Assembly: GCA_963751795.1 (NCBI GenBank)
Contig: CAVVVI010000004.1
Span: 434,001-498,000, forward strand
DNA length: 64,000 nt
Direction: 5' to 3'
Origin: BOG-908 sp963751795
GTDB taxonomy: Bacteria; Pseudomonadota; Alphaproteobacteria; Acetobacterales; Acetobacteraceae
The notes beneath the pieces were generated by a model, which was not told the origin of the DNA, did no database searches, and worked only from the letters and a program-made list of their open reading frames with translations. This document shows positions 28,588-38,429 of the stretch, one piece after another. Both the position numbers and the translations under genes were made by a program. Each line of letters opens with the position of its first letter. Position 1 is the first letter of the stretch.

Positions 28588-30569
28588 CGAAGGGGCGGGT
28601 GCCGGCTGTGAGCGGGCGAGCATAGCAGGGCAGGGTGGCCCTCGCCACGCGGCCGGGCTGGCCGTGCTGTCCGCCGGGCGGCTGCCGGGCCGCGTAATCC
28701 ACCCGGTTTTCCAGCACGCGCTGCACGTAATTCCGCGTCTCGGCGAACGGGATCGCCTCGATCCAGTCCACCGCCTCGGCCGAGCCCGGATCGCGCCCCG
28801 CCTCGCCATTGGCGGCCACCCATTCGGCCACGCGCGCAGGGCCGGCGTTATAGGCGGCGATCGCCTCGGGTAGCGACCCGCCAAAGCGCGCCAGCAGGCC
28901 GGCCAGATAGGCGGTGCCCAGCCGCATATTCACCGCCGGATCGTTGAGCGGGCCGGACGGCGCGTGCTCGGTGCGGGCGACCAGCTGCGCCGTGCCGGGC
29001 ATCAGCTGCATCAGCCCCTGCGCGCCGGCATGGCTGACGATGGCGGGATCGAAGCTGCTCTCCTGGCGCATTACCGCCAACGACAGCGCGGCCGGCACCG
29101 CGCCGGTGGGCGGCTGCACCGGGATCGGCCAGCCCGCTTCGGGCAGCACGGTGCCGTCGCGCCCGGCCAGCCGGGCCGCCTGCACGGCCACATCCGGCAG
29201 GCCCAGCCGCAGCGCCAGGCCGGCGGCCAGCGCGCGCGTGCCCAGGCTGGCCGGCGGTGCGATCGCCTGCACCAGGAAATCGGCGCCGCGCCGCTTGTCC
29301 TCCCAGCCGGCCAGGATCACCGCGGCGCGCGCGGCTTCGGATTGCGCGAACGCCGTGCGTTCCGCAGGCGAGGCAGCCGGGTCGTGCTGCGCCAGGATCG
29401 CCGCGCGCAGCCCGGCCTCGCCCAGCCCGCAGGCACGCGCGGCCAGCTGGCCGTAGAAGGTGAGCGGCCAGGCGGCGGCCTTGCGGTAGGCGGCCTGCGC
29501 GGTAGCCGGGTCCGGCGCCGCGCGGCCCAGCCAATACCAGGCCCGCGCCTGGGTGATCGCGGCATGCGACAGCCGTGCCAGCGCCTCGAACTTGACGCGC
29601 GCCCGCGCCGGGTCGTGCTTGCGTTGCAGCGCGATCCAGCCCGCCAGGAAATCGGCATCCACCGCCTGGTCCGGTGCCAGCAGCCCGTCATCGGCCAGCG
29701 CGTAGGCCTGGGCGGGATCGGTGGCGATCAGCCGACGGGCCAGCGCGTCCCGCTCCACCCACCAAGCGGCGCGCTGGCCGGGCGGCACCGCCGCCTCGGC
29801 TGCCGGCAGCGTGCCGGCCCACAGCGCGGCCGCTTCCTGCGTGGCGCCGCTCCGCCGCAGAGGCCCGCGCCTCGGCCAGCAGCAGCGCGGGCGTGCTGCG
29901 CATATCCGCCGGCAGCGCCGCCAGGCTCGCCAGCGCACCGGCATCACCGCGGCGCAAGGCGAGCAGGGCGGTGCCCAAAGCCCGCGCCGCCGCCGCCAGC
30001 CGGGGTAGCTGGCGCTCGGCGGCAGCCGGATCGGTAGCAAGCAGATGGCTGAACCGCGCCTGCTCGTCGGCCGGCGTGGGCACCCAGGCCCAGCGTGCGA
30101 GAAACGCCGTCACCTCGTCGGGCGCCGCCAGCGCGCCCACCCAGGCAGCGCGGGCGGCGGCGGCGGCATCCGGCTTGTCATGCGCGGCGGCATAGGCGTC
30201 GGCACAGCGCAGCAGCCCCAATCCCGGCTGCGGCGCATGGCCACGGCAAAGTGCCAGCGCCGCCGCACCGTCGGGTTCTTCGGCCAGCGCCTCGGCGTAG
30301 CGCCGCTCCAGCGTCGCCTGGTCCGGCCAGCCAGGGTGGGCGGCCATGAACGCCGCCAGCTCGGCCGCGCTGGCCTGCCCCACATTCAGCAACCGGATGA
30401 AGGTGACCAGCTTGGGCGCCAGCGCATCCGGCTCGGCGGCCGCCAGCGCGCTGGCCCGCGGCCAGTCATTGGCGCGCAAGGCCTGCAGGATCGGCGTCTC
30501 CGCGGCCGCCTGGCCGGCCAGGAGCCACGGCGCCAGGGCCAGCAGGAGGCGAATCGGGCAGCGGCGCAT
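28584..30569 (-). CDS. slt: Periplasmic soluble lytic transglycosylase (frameshift; 3' end uncertain)
   Basis: This Slt70-like enzyme cleaves peptidoglycan to 1,6-anhydro-muropeptides. It begins with a signal peptide (LLLALAPWLLAGQAAAE) and an alpha-helical superhelix of short repeats (AHPGWPDQATLERRYAEAL). The C-terminal catalytic domain has MRQESSFDPAIVSHAGAQGLMQLMPGTA, with the catalytic Glu after the Arg-Gln, then AYNAGPARVAEW. The frame shifts by one extra base near 29855-29866. After FAETRNYVQRVLENRVDYAAR no in-frame stop exists: this frame stays open through pgpA and DUF2252 to 26786. A stop at 28584 in another phase, overlapping the pgpA ATG, is the likely true end. Confidence 0.85.
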
Positions 30570-30703
30570 GGCTGCGTTATAGGCCGGGCCGGGGCCGCGC
30601 TGTCACCCGCCGCGCCGCGCTTGGGCGCCGCACCGGCCCTGCGCGCGGCTTTCCTATCCCCGAGACACCGCTTAATGACGGCGGCTCACCGGCGGAGCCA
30701 TCC

Positions 30704-31591
30704 ATGTTCAAGGGGTCCATCGTCGCCCTGATCACGCCCATGCGGACCGACGGCAGCCTCGACGAGGCGGCCTATGCCGGCCTGGTCGCCTGGCAGATCG
30801 CCCAGGGCACGCAGGGCCTGGTGCCGGTCGGCACCACCGGCGAAAGCCCCACGCTGACGCACGCCGAACATCTGCGCGCCATCGAGATCGTGGTCCACGA
30901 AGCTGCCGGCCACGTGCCGGTGATCGCCGGCACCGGGTCCAACAGCACCGCCGAAGCCGTCTCGCTCGCGCAGCAGGCCCGCCTTCTGGGCGCGGACGCG
31001 GTGATGGCGGTGACGCCGTACTACAACAAGCCGTCGCAGGAAGGGCTGTTCCTGCATTTCACCGCCATCGCCGATGCCGCCGGCCTGCCGGTGATCATCT
31101 ACAACATTCCCTCGCGCAGCGTGATCGACATGAGCGTGGAGACGATGGCGCGCCTGGCCCGCCACCCCGGCATCATCGGCGTGAAGGATGCCACCGCCAA
31201 CCTGACACGCCCGCTGCACACGCGCCGCGCCTGCGGGCCGGATTTCCTCCAGCTCTCGGGCGAGGACCATACCGTGCTGCCCTTCCTGGCCGCCGGTGGC
31301 CACGGCTGCATCTCCGTCACCGCCAACATCGCGCCCGCGCAATGCGCGGCGCTGCACCGCGCCTGGGCCGAAGGGCGCGTGGCCGAGGCGATCGCTTTGC
31401 AGGACCGCCTGCTGCCGCTGCATGATGCCATGTTCTGCGAAAGCAGCCCGGGCCCGGTGAAATATGCGGCCAGCCTGCTCGGGCTGTGCACGGCGCAGTG
31501 CCGGCTGCCTTTGGCGCCGGTATCCGAGGCGGCGCAGGCGCGGGTGCGTGCGGCTTTGGATGGGATCGGCGTTGGGGAGCTTTTGGGGTAA
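30704..31591 (+). CDS. dapA: 4-hydroxy-tetrahydrodipicolinate synthase
   Basis: DapA condenses pyruvate with aspartate semialdehyde in lysine and diaminopimelate synthesis. The 295-residue TIM barrel has GTTGESPTL near residue 43 and the YYNKPSQEG motif at 106-114. Tyr133 lies in IIYNIPSR, and the Schiff-base Lys161 lies in GVKDAT. ATG 30704 is the family start. It diverges from the lytic transglycosylase gene, and a palindromic repeat lies just after its stop. Confidence 0.97.
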   Translation: MFKGSIVALITPMRTDGSLDEAAYAGLVAWQIAQGTQGLVPVGTTGESPTLTHAEHLRAIEIVVHEAAGHVPVIAGTGSNSTAEAVSLAQQARLLGADAVMAVTPYYNKPSQEGLFLHFTAIADAAGLPVIIYNIPSRSVIDMSVETMARLARHPGIIGVKDATANLTRPLHTRRACGPDFLQLSGEDHTVLPFLAAGGHGCISVTANIAPAQCAALHRAWAEGRVAEAIALQDRLLPLHDAMFCESSPGPVKYAASLLGLCTAQCRLPLAPVSEAAQARVRAALDGIGVGELLG

Positions 31592-31598
31592 GCGAGGA

Positions 31599-31646
31599 AG
31601 GAAGCAGTCCTTTTTGCAGAAAGGACCAAAAAACTTTTGCTTCTGC
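31599..31646. repeat. A/T-rich palindromic repeat, copy B (after dapA), terminator-like
   Basis: This copy carries the 13-base core in inverted orientation at 31627-31639 (CAAAAAACTTTTG). Next to it is a 7-bp hairpin GTCCTTT (31607-31613) / AAAGGAC (31620-31626) with loop TTGCAG. An alternative hairpin, GCAGAA (31616-31621) / TTCTGC (31641-31646), uses overlapping bases, so the two folds exclude each other. Compared with copy A the stem bases differ while pairing is kept. It lies 8 bases after the dapA stop and before smpB. Confidence 0.65.
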
Positions 31647-31714
31647 GCTGGCGGCGCCTGCCGCGTCGCGTTGGTGTGTTGGCGTATTTGCTTTGAATGA
31701 GGGCTTTGTTTGGC

Positions 31715-32206
31715 GTGGCTGAGACCAAGAAGAAATCCGGCCTGATCAGCCACGGCATTGCTGCGCAGAACCGCAAGGCGCGGTTCGATTACACGATCAA
31801 GGAGACGGTGGAGGCCGGCATCGTGCTGCGCGGGCCCGAGGTGAAATCGTTGCGGCACGGGCGCGCCACCATCAGCGAGGCCTGGGCCGGCGAGCGCGAT
31901 GGCGAATTGTTCCTGTTCGGCTGCCATATCCCCGAGTACCAGGCCGGCGTGCTCTCCCGCTTCGAACCAACAGCGCCGCGCAAATTGCTGCTGCACAAGC
32001 GGCAGATCGGCAAGCTGCTGGCCGAGACCACCCGCAACGGCTTCACGCTGGTGCCGCTGGACATCCACTTCAACGAAAAAGGCGTGGCCAAGGTGGTGCT
32101 GGGCGTGGGCCAGGGGCGCAACAAGGCCGACAAGCGGCACGCCATCGCCGACCGCGACTGGAAGCGCGACAAGGCGCGCATCATCCGCGAGAAAGGCAAG
32201 GAGTAG
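31715..32206 (+). CDS. smpB: SsrA-binding protein
   Basis: SmpB binds tmRNA and drives trans-translation to rescue stalled ribosomes. The 163-residue protein begins AETKKKSGLISHGIAAQNRKARFDY. It contains TIKETVEAGIVLRGPEVKSLRHGRATISEAWA and ends with the basic tail DKRHAIADRDWKRDKARIIREKGK, which enters the decoding channel. I prefer GTG 31715, preceded by GAGGG, over ATG 31697, which would add six residues and has no ribosome binding site. It converges with the GNAT gene. Confidence 0.96.
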   Translation: MAETKKKSGLISHGIAAQNRKARFDYTIKETVEAGIVLRGPEVKSLRHGRATISEAWAGERDGELFLFGCHIPEYQAGVLSRFEPTAPRKLLLHKRQIGKLLAETTRNGFTLVPLDIHFNEKGVAKVVLGVGQGRNKADKRHAIADRDWKRDKARIIREKGKE

Positions 32207-32213
32207 CCGCGGC

Positions 32214-32753
32214 TCAGGAGCCGGGCCGTGCCTCGGCGGCCAGCAGGCGCTCGATCGGATCCCACTGATAGGCGACCTGGCGCAGCGCCACGCCGGCCAG
32301 TCGGGTCTCGCCCTCGGCCGCCGGCAGGCCGCCCAGATGCTGGTAGAACCAGCGGCTGGGATTGTCGCGCAGCACCCAGACGAACAGCGAGGCATGGCCC
32401 TGCGCGCTGAGCTGGCTGGCCGCCGCCTGCATCATGCGGCGGCCGACGCCCTGGTCACGCCAGTCGTCGAGCACGTATAGCGTCTCCACCTCGGCCCCGC
32501 CCAGGCCGCCGGCCCGCGCCCGCCCGCCAGTGGCAAAGCCCACCACGCGCGGGCGGCCCGCCAGCGGGGCGGCCACCATCACCAGCCCGCCCGAAGCGAT
32601 CGCCGCGCGGTAGTGCAGCGCCAGGCGGGTGGGCGAGAGGCTGGCCAGGTAGCCGTCGGGCAGGATGCCCGGATAGGCGCTGCGCCACGCCGCCACATGC
32701 ACCGCGGCAATGGCCGTGGCATCCGTCAGCTCCGCGCGGCGAACCTTGAACAT
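32214..32753 (-). CDS. GNAT family N-acetyltransferase
   Basis: This is a 179-residue GCN5-related acetyltransferase of unknown substrate. It opens FKVRRAELTDATAIAAVHVAAWRSAYPGILP, a common GNAT start. The acetyl-CoA-binding motif A is VETLYVLDDWRDQGVGRRMMQAA, and the C-terminal part contains NPSRWFYQHLGG. It lies 11 bases downstream of rsmB on the same strand and could be co-transcribed with guaB-rsmB. Substrates of this subfamily (amines, antibiotics, protein N-termini) cannot be told apart from sequence. Confidence 0.85.
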   Translation of the reverse strand: MFKVRRAELTDATAIAAVHVAAWRSAYPGILPDGYLASLSPTRLALHYRAAIASGGLVMVAAPLAGRPRVVGFATGGRARAGGLGGAEVETLYVLDDWRDQGVGRRMMQAAASQLSAQGHASLFVWVLRDNPSRWFYQHLGGLPAAEGETRLAGVALRQVAYQWDPIERLLAAEARPGS

Positions 32754-32764
32754 GGCTCAAACTA

Positions 32765-34079
32765 TCACGGCTCGGCGGCGGGGGCAGCCGCGCGCTCCAG
32801 TACCGCGCCGAAAAATCCGTCCGTGCCGTGCTGGCGCGGCGTCAGGCTGAGGAACGGCCCCGGGCAGGGCAGCGGCGCCGGCAACGACCATACCTCGGCC
32901 ACCGGCACCACGCTGTAGGCCGGGTGGCGCGCAAGAAAGCCCTCGATCTGCGCCTCGTTTTCCTCGGCCAGCAGCGAGCATGTGGCGTAGACGAGCCGGC
33001 CGCCGGGGCGCACCAGCCGCTCGGCGGCATCCAGGATGCGCGCCTGCTTGGGCAGCAGCTCGGCCAGATCGGTCTCCGACAGCCGCAGCCGTCCGTCCGG
33101 GTTGCGGCGCCAGGTGCCGGTGCCGGTGCAGGGCGCATCTACCAGCACGCGGTCGAAGGTCTGCGCGCGGCGCTTGGCCCATTTGTCGCCGTCGGTGGTC
33201 AAATGGCGCTCGGCATTGTGCACGCCGGCGCGGCGCAGGCGCTTGGTGGCCCCCTCCAAGCCGCACCTGGCTCACGTCGCAGGCCACGATATGGCCGCGG
33301 TTCTCCATCATGGCCGCGATGGCCAGCGTCTTGCCGCCGGCACCGGCGCACCAATCGGCCACCCGCATGCCGGGTGCGGCACCCACCAGATGCGCCACCA
33401 GCTGGCTGCCCTCGTCCTGGATTTCGATCGCACCGGTCTGGAATGCGGCGCCCGAGGTGACGGCGCGGCGGTGCGCCACCCGCAGGCCCCACGGCGAATA
33501 GGGGGTGGGCTCGGCCTCGATCCCCTCGGCCAGCAGGGCGGCGCGGGCCTCGAGCAGGGTGGTCTTCAGCAGGTTGATGCGCAAATCCAGCGGCGCCGGC
33601 TCGGCCATGGCGGCCATCTCTTCCGGCAAATCCTCGGCAAAGCGCGCCTGTAGATGCGGCAGGATCCAGTCGGGGATTTCCAGCCGCACCGCCTCGCCCA
33701 TGCTGGGGTGGTCCAGCGTGCGGCCTTCCAACGGGCGCAGCACGGATTTCTCCTCGGCCAACAGCGGCGCCGGCGCGAACTGGCCGCCTGAATAGCCCTG
33801 CAGCACGCCCTCCATGGTCCAGCCTTCCAGCAGCAGGCTGGCGGCCACCAGCAGCCGCGGTGCCGGGTAGGCGCCGGCGCGCGCCAGCCACCAGCCGAGC
33901 CGCCGGCGCGCGCGCAGCACGCCCCAGGCGCGGTCCGACACGGCCCGGCGGTCGCCCGAGCCGATGAACCGGCGCTCGCGGAAAAACGCGTTGGCCACGG
34001 CGTCGGCCGGCTTGCGGCCGGAAGTGTCGATCTGCTCGAGGAGCTCGATGGCGGCCAGAAGGCGGGCGGAGGGGGTCAT
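32765..34079 (-). CDS. rsmB: 16S rRNA cytosine methyltransferase, RsmB/NOP family (frameshift)
   Basis: RsmB-type enzymes make 5-methylcytosine in RNA using SAM. The N-terminal helical domain (MTPSARLLAAIELLEQIDTSG...) is followed by the Rossmann methyltransferase domain with DWCAGAGGKTLAIAA. Near 33257-33262 the frame gains one base: CDVSQVRL continues as EGATKRLRRAGVHNAERH. After this come the catalytic motifs DAPCTGTGTWRRNPD (motif IV, Cys) and YATCSLLAEENE (motif VI, Cys). Corrected length is about 437 residues. The position downstream of guaB is usual in alphaproteobacteria. The E. coli substrate (C967) may not apply exactly. Confidence 0.88.
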
Positions 34080-34146
34080 CGCGGTGGTCTAACCCATGTC
34101 GGGCCGGGCGTCCCGCACCCGGCGCGCTTGCGGGCTTGGCGCGCCT

Positions 34147-35637
34147 TCAGCCTTCCTGGCGGTAGTTCGGCGCCTCGCGGGTGATGGCCACGTCGTGCAC
34201 GTGGCTTTCGCGCAGCCCGGCCCCGGTGATCCGGCGGAACTGCGTATTGGCCCGCAGCTCGGCGATGGTGGCCGCCCCGGTATAGCCCATGCCGGCCTTC
34301 AGCCCGCCCACGAGCTGGTGCACCACGCCGCTCATCGGCCCCTTGTAGCCGACGCGGCCTTCCACGCCTTCGGGCACCAGCTTGAGGCTGTCGGTGATGT
34401 CCTGCTGGAAATAGCGGTCGGCGGAGCCGCGGGCCATGGCCGAGATGCTGCCCATGCCGCGATAGGATTTGTAGGAGCGGCCCTGGTAGAGGAACACCTC
34501 GCCGGGCGCCTCGTCGGTGCCGGCCAGCAGGCTGCCGACCATGACGGATTCGGCGCCGGCGCCCAGCGCCTTGACGATGTCGCCGCTAGTGCGGATGCCG
34601 CCATCGGCGATGCTGGGAATGTCGCGCGCCGCACAGGCGGAAGCGGTTTCCATCACGGCGGAGAATTGCGGCACGCCCACGCCGGCCACCACGCGCGTGG
34701 TGCAGATGCTGCCGGGGCCGATGCCGATCTTGACGCAATCCGCACCCGCATCGATCAGCGCGATGGCACCTTCCGGGGTCGCCACGTTGCCGGCCACAAC
34801 CTGCACCGCGTTGGACAGGCGCTTGATGCGGTCCACCTGCGCCAGCACGCCGGCGCTGTGGCCATGCGCGGTATCGACCACGATCACATCTACACCGGCA
34901 TCGATCAGCGCCTCGGCGCGCGCCTGGCCGTCATCGCCCACGCCGGTGGCCGCCGCCACGCGCAGCCGGCCCAGCTCGTCCTTGTTGGCCAGCGGATGCG
35001 CCTGCGCCTTGTCCATGTCTTTGACGGTGACCAGGCCCACGCAGCGGAACGCCTCGTCCACCACCAGAAGCTTTTCGATCCGATGGTGGTGCAGCAGGCG
35101 CCGCGCCTCGGCCGCACCGGGGTTGCCCGTCACCGTCACCAGGTTCTCGTGCGTCATCAGCTCGCGCACCGGGATGGCGGGATCGGTGGCGAAGCGCACG
35201 TCGCGGTTGGTCAGGATGCCGACCAGCCGGCCATCGGCTTCCACCACCGGAATGCCGCTGATGCGCCACTGCGCCATCAGCGCCCGCGCATCGGCCAGGG
35301 TCTGCTCGGGGCGGATGGTCACCGGATTGACCACCATGCCGGACTCGAATTTTTTGACGGCGCGCACCTGGGCGACCTGGTCCTCGATCGACAGGTTCTT
35401 ATGGATCACGCCGATGCCGCCCTGCTGGGCCATGGCGATCGCCATCGGGCCTTCGCTCACCGTATCCATGGCGGCGGCGAGCAGTGGGATGTTGAGCGCG
35501 ATACTGCGGGTCAGCCGCGTGCGGGTGTCGGTGCGGTTGGGCAGCACCTGCGAGTAGGCAGGCACCACCAGCACGTCGTCGAACGCCAGCGCCTCGATGA
35601 TGCGCAGGCCTGAAGCTGGGGAGTGATCGGGTGCCAT
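34147..35637 (-). CDS. guaB: Inosine-5'-monophosphate dehydrogenase
   Basis: GuaB oxidises IMP to XMP with NAD+, the committing step of GMP synthesis. The 496-residue protein has the TIM barrel split by a CBS pair (about residues 95-215, with MTHENLVTV and VVDEAFRCVGLVTVKDM). The catalytic loop is KIGIGPGSICTTRVVAGVG with the active Cys. It also has GGIRTSGDIVKALGAGA and the flap region YKSYRGMGSISAM. I chose ATG 35637; a much longer open frame upstream is antisense to the DUF72 gene. rsmB follows 67 bases downstream. Confidence 0.97.
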   Translation of the reverse strand: MAPDHSPASGLRIIEALAFDDVLVVPAYSQVLPNRTDTRTRLTRSIALNIPLLAAAMDTVSEGPMAIAMAQQGGIGVIHKNLSIEDQVAQVRAVKKFESGMVVNPVTIRPEQTLADARALMAQWRISGIPVVEADGRLVGILTNRDVRFATDPAIPVRELMTHENLVTVTGNPGAAEARRLLHHHRIEKLLVVDEAFRCVGLVTVKDMDKAQAHPLANKDELGRLRVAAATGVGDDGQARAEALIDAGVDVIVVDTAHGHSAGVLAQVDRIKRLSNAVQVVAGNVATPEGAIALIDAGADCVKIGIGPGSICTTRVVAGVGVPQFSAVMETASACAARDIPSIADGGIRTSGDIVKALGAGAESVMVGSLLAGTDEAPGEVFLYQGRSYKSYRGMGSISAMARGSADRYFQQDITDSLKLVPEGVEGRVGYKGPMSGVVHQLVGGLKAGMGYTGAATIAELRANTQFRRITGAGLRESHVHDVAITREAPNYRQEG

Positions 35638-35796
35638 GGGCGGGATGCTCTCGCTGCCTTGGCAGCGCGTCTTAGGCCGCCCTCCTGGCCAAGGCAACGG
35701 CCGGCATGCGAAGCTGTCGGCCATGATCCGCCGTCCTGCCCCCGCTGTGCTGTGCCGCGCCGGGGGCGCGCGGCCAGGATGCGCGAAGGTGGCGGC

Positions 35797-36609
35797 GTGA
35801 GTGCCGCGCCCATCCATGTCGGCGTCGGTGGCTGGACGTTCGCGCCCTGGCGCGGGCGCTTCTACCCGCCCGGCCTGCCGCACGCGCAGGAACTGGCGTT
35901 TGCCGGCACGCATCTCACCGCCATCGAGATCAACGGCACGTTCTACCGCCACCAATCGCCGGCCAGTTTCGCTGCCTGGCGCGACGCCGTGCCGGAGGGT
36001 TTTATCTTCACGGTGAAGGCGCATCGCGCCACCACCCAGGGCCGCGACCTGGCTGCCGCCGGCCCGGCCATCGAGCGCTTCCTGCGCTCGGGCGTGACGG
36101 AACTGGGCGCCAAATTGGGCCCGATCCTGTGGCAGTTCGCGCCAACCAGGCGCTTCGACGCGGACGCGATGGAGTTGTTCCTGGCGATGCTGCCGACGCA
36201 GCTGGACGGCGTGGCGCTGCGCCACGCCATCGAGGCGCGCCACGCCAGCTTCCTCGATCCCGCCTGGCCTGCCCTGGCCGCACGCTACGGCGCGGCGGTG
36301 GCCATCATCGACAGCGACAAGCAGGCGCTGCGCGGCGACCTCACCGCCGATTTCGTCTACGCCCGCCTGCAACGCAACGCCGCCGACGCGCCGGAAGGCT
36401 ACGATACGGCCGCCCTGGACGCCTGGGCCGGGCGCGTGCGCCAATGGTCGGCCGGCCAGCAAGCCGACGGGCTGGAAAGCGCCGCCCCGGTGCGCGCCGA
36501 CCAGGTGCAGCCGCGCGCGTGCTACGTGTTCTTCATCAGCGGCGACAAGGAACGCGCCCCCGACGCCGCCCGGGCCATGCTGCGGCGGCTCGGATCACCA
36601 ACGGCCTGA
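35797..36609 (+). CDS. DUF72 (YecE-like) family protein
   Basis: This is a 270-residue TIM-barrel-like protein of the DUF72/YecE family, whose activity is not established. The start IHVGVGGWTFAPWRGRFYP, then TAIEINGTFYR, FTVKAHR and GPILWQFAPTRRFD, are the family's signatures. The end YVFFISGDKERAPDAARAML matches other members. I chose GTG 35797, preceded by AAGGTGG; ATG 35779 is a six-residue-longer alternative. It diverges from guaB and converges with the aminotransferase gene (nine bases between stops). Confidence 0.88.
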   Translation: MSAAPIHVGVGGWTFAPWRGRFYPPGLPHAQELAFAGTHLTAIEINGTFYRHQSPASFAAWRDAVPEGFIFTVKAHRATTQGRDLAAAGPAIERFLRSGVTELGAKLGPILWQFAPTRRFDADAMELFLAMLPTQLDGVALRHAIEARHASFLDPAWPALAARYGAAVAIIDSDKQALRGDLTADFVYARLQRNAADAPEGYDTAALDAWAGRVRQWSAGQQADGLESAAPVRADQVQPRACYVFFISGDKERAPDAARAMLRRLGSPTA

Positions 36610-36618
36610 CCGGCCGCT

Positions 36619-37938
36619 TCAGGCCACGTTCTGAATCGCGGGCCGCAGGGCCGCGAACACCTCGTCGATCTGTTCGCGGCTGATGATCAGCGGGGGCGAG
36701 ATGGCCAGGATGTCGCCGGTGGCGCGTACCAGCACGCCGGCCTCGTAGCAGGCGACGAATACCTCGTACGCGCGCGCACCCGGGGCACCCGGGCGCGGCG
36801 CCAGTTCGATGCCGGCGACCAGGCCCAGATTGCGCACGTCGATCACGTGCTCCAGATCGGCCAGGCCGTGCGCCGCCTCCTCGAAATACGGCGACAGCTC
36901 GGCCGCGCGTTCGAACAGGCCTTCGTCGCGATACGTATCCAGCGTTGCAATCGACGCGGCGCAGGCGAGCGCGTGCGCCGAGTAGGTGTAGCCGTGAAAA
37001 AACTCGATCCCTGCTGGCGCTGCCATGAAGGCTTCGTGCACGGCCTCGCTGGCGACCACGGCGCCCATCGGCACCGCGGCGTTGGTGATGCCCTTGGCCA
37101 GGCACACCATGTCGGGCACCACGCCGAAGCGGTCGATCGCGAACGGCGTGCCGAGGCGGCCGAAGCCGCTGATCACTTCGTCGAAGATCAGCAGGATGCC
37201 GTGCCGCGTGCAGATGTCGCGCAGGCGCTGCAGGTAGCCCACGGGCGGCACCAGCACGCCGGTGGAGCCGGCCAGCGGTTCGACGATCACGGCGGCGATC
37301 GTGCTGGCATCATGCAGCGCCACGATCCGCTCGAGCTGGTCGGCCAGTTCGGCGCCGTGCAGCGGCTGACCGGCCGAGAACGCGTTGCGGGCCAGATCGT
37401 GCGTGTGCGGCAGGTGGTCCACGCCGGCCAGCATGGCGCCGAAATGCCGGCGGTTGGCGCTGATGCCGCCCACCGAGATGCCGCCGAAGCCCACGCCATG
37501 ATAGCCGCGCTCGCGCCCGATCAGCCGCGTGCGCGCGCCCTCGCCGCGCACGCGGTGATAGGCGAGCGCGATCTTGAGCGCGGTATCCACCGCCTCGGAC
37601 CCGGAATTGGTGTAGAACACATGATCCAGCCCTTCGGGCAGCATGGCCGACAGGCGCGACGCCGCCTCGAACGCGAGCGGGTGGCCCATCTGGAACGGCG
37701 GCGCGAAATCCATCTGCGCGGCCTGGCGCTGCACGGCTTCCACGATGCGCGGCCGGCAATGCCCGGCATTGACGCACCACAGCCCCGCCGCGCCGTCGAG
37801 CACCTGGCGGCCGTCATGGGTGGTGTAATGCATGTCGCGCGCGCCCACGAGCAGGCGCGGCGCCGCCTTGAATTGGCGGTTGGCCGTGAACGGCATCCAG
37901 AACGCGTCCAGATCGTTGATGGCGGTGTGCGCGTCCAT
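36619..37938 (-). CDS. Omega-amino acid (beta-alanine)--pyruvate aminotransferase, class III
   Basis: This is a 439-residue PLP enzyme that moves an amino group from beta-alanine or another omega-amine to pyruvate. The beginning NDLDAFWMPFTANRQFKAAPRLLVGA is characteristic of the beta-alanine:pyruvate subgroup. PLP-binding motifs are TNSGSEAVDTALKIA, LIFDEVISGFGRLG and the Schiff-base Lys in LAKGITN. The region GIEFFHGYTYSAHALACAA is also typical. No coenzyme A or pyrimidine genes are adjacent, so the physiological substrate is open. ATG 37938 is the family start. Confidence 0.9.
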   Translation of the reverse strand: MDAHTAINDLDAFWMPFTANRQFKAAPRLLVGARDMHYTTHDGRQVLDGAAGLWCVNAGHCRPRIVEAVQRQAAQMDFAPPFQMGHPLAFEAASRLSAMLPEGLDHVFYTNSGSEAVDTALKIALAYHRVRGEGARTRLIGRERGYHGVGFGGISVGGISANRRHFGAMLAGVDHLPHTHDLARNAFSAGQPLHGAELADQLERIVALHDASTIAAVIVEPLAGSTGVLVPPVGYLQRLRDICTRHGILLIFDEVISGFGRLGTPFAIDRFGVVPDMVCLAKGITNAAVPMGAVVASEAVHEAFMAAPAGIEFFHGYTYSAHALACAASIATLDTYRDEGLFERAAELSPYFEEAAHGLADLEHVIDVRNLGLVAGIELAPRPGAPGARAYEVFVACYEAGVLVRATGDILAISPPLIISREQIDEVFAALRPAIQNVA

Positions 37939-38083
37939 GCTGCGAGCTCTCCCGGGCGATGCGGGTGGCCTCCAGCACTGCCCGCGATCACGATCTTCGG
38001 CTCAAGCCGCGGCGGCGTCCAGCGGGCGAACGCGCACGTCATCACCGCGTTACAGCTGCACCAAGTCACACCAGGAGATCGCC

Positions 38084-38407
38084 ATGTCCGACAACCCGCT
38101 CGACGACAGCGACGAGGGCCGTCAGCAGCGCATCCGCGAGCGCGCGTATCATCTGTGGGAAGCCGACGGCAGCCCGCATGGCCGCCACGATGAATACTGG
38201 GAGCGCGCGCAGGAGCTGATGGGCATGGAGGAAAGCGCCGGTGCCGCCCAGCTGCCCAACCCCGCCAGCCTGCCGGGTGCCGACCCCGCGCGCGTGCAGA
38301 TCGTCGAGGAAGCGTCGATCCAGGACAATCTCGGCGAATTCCCCGACCGTTTCAGCGACCAGGGCGAGCGGCGCCTGACGCCGGCCAAGGCGAATCGGAA
38401 AGTCTGA
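38084..38407 (+). CDS. DUF2934 domain protein
   Basis: This is a 107-residue acidic soluble protein. Residues 15-45 (QRIRERAYHLWEADGSPHGRHDEYWERAQEL) match the short DUF2934 helical motif, which occurs as a small stand-alone protein in many alphaproteobacteria. No activity is established; links to stress or DNA end-joining loci in other species are not visible here. The remainder is unstructured. ATG 38084 has a good AGGAGA ribosome binding site. A hairpin follows the stop, shared with the convergent egtD. Confidence 0.85.
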   Translation: MSDNPLDDSDEGRQQRIRERAYHLWEADGSPHGRHDEYWERAQELMGMEESAGAAQLPNPASLPGADPARVQIVEEASIQDNLGEFPDRFSDQGERRLTPAKANRKV

Positions 38408-38429
38408 CGCAGGCGCTCACCGCCGGGCA

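Noticed and set aside
34147..36462. A 771-codon version of guaB extending to 36462
   Set aside because: The N-terminal extension is antisense to the DUF72 gene and has no IMP dehydrogenase similarity; ATG 35637 gives the normal 496-residue enzyme.
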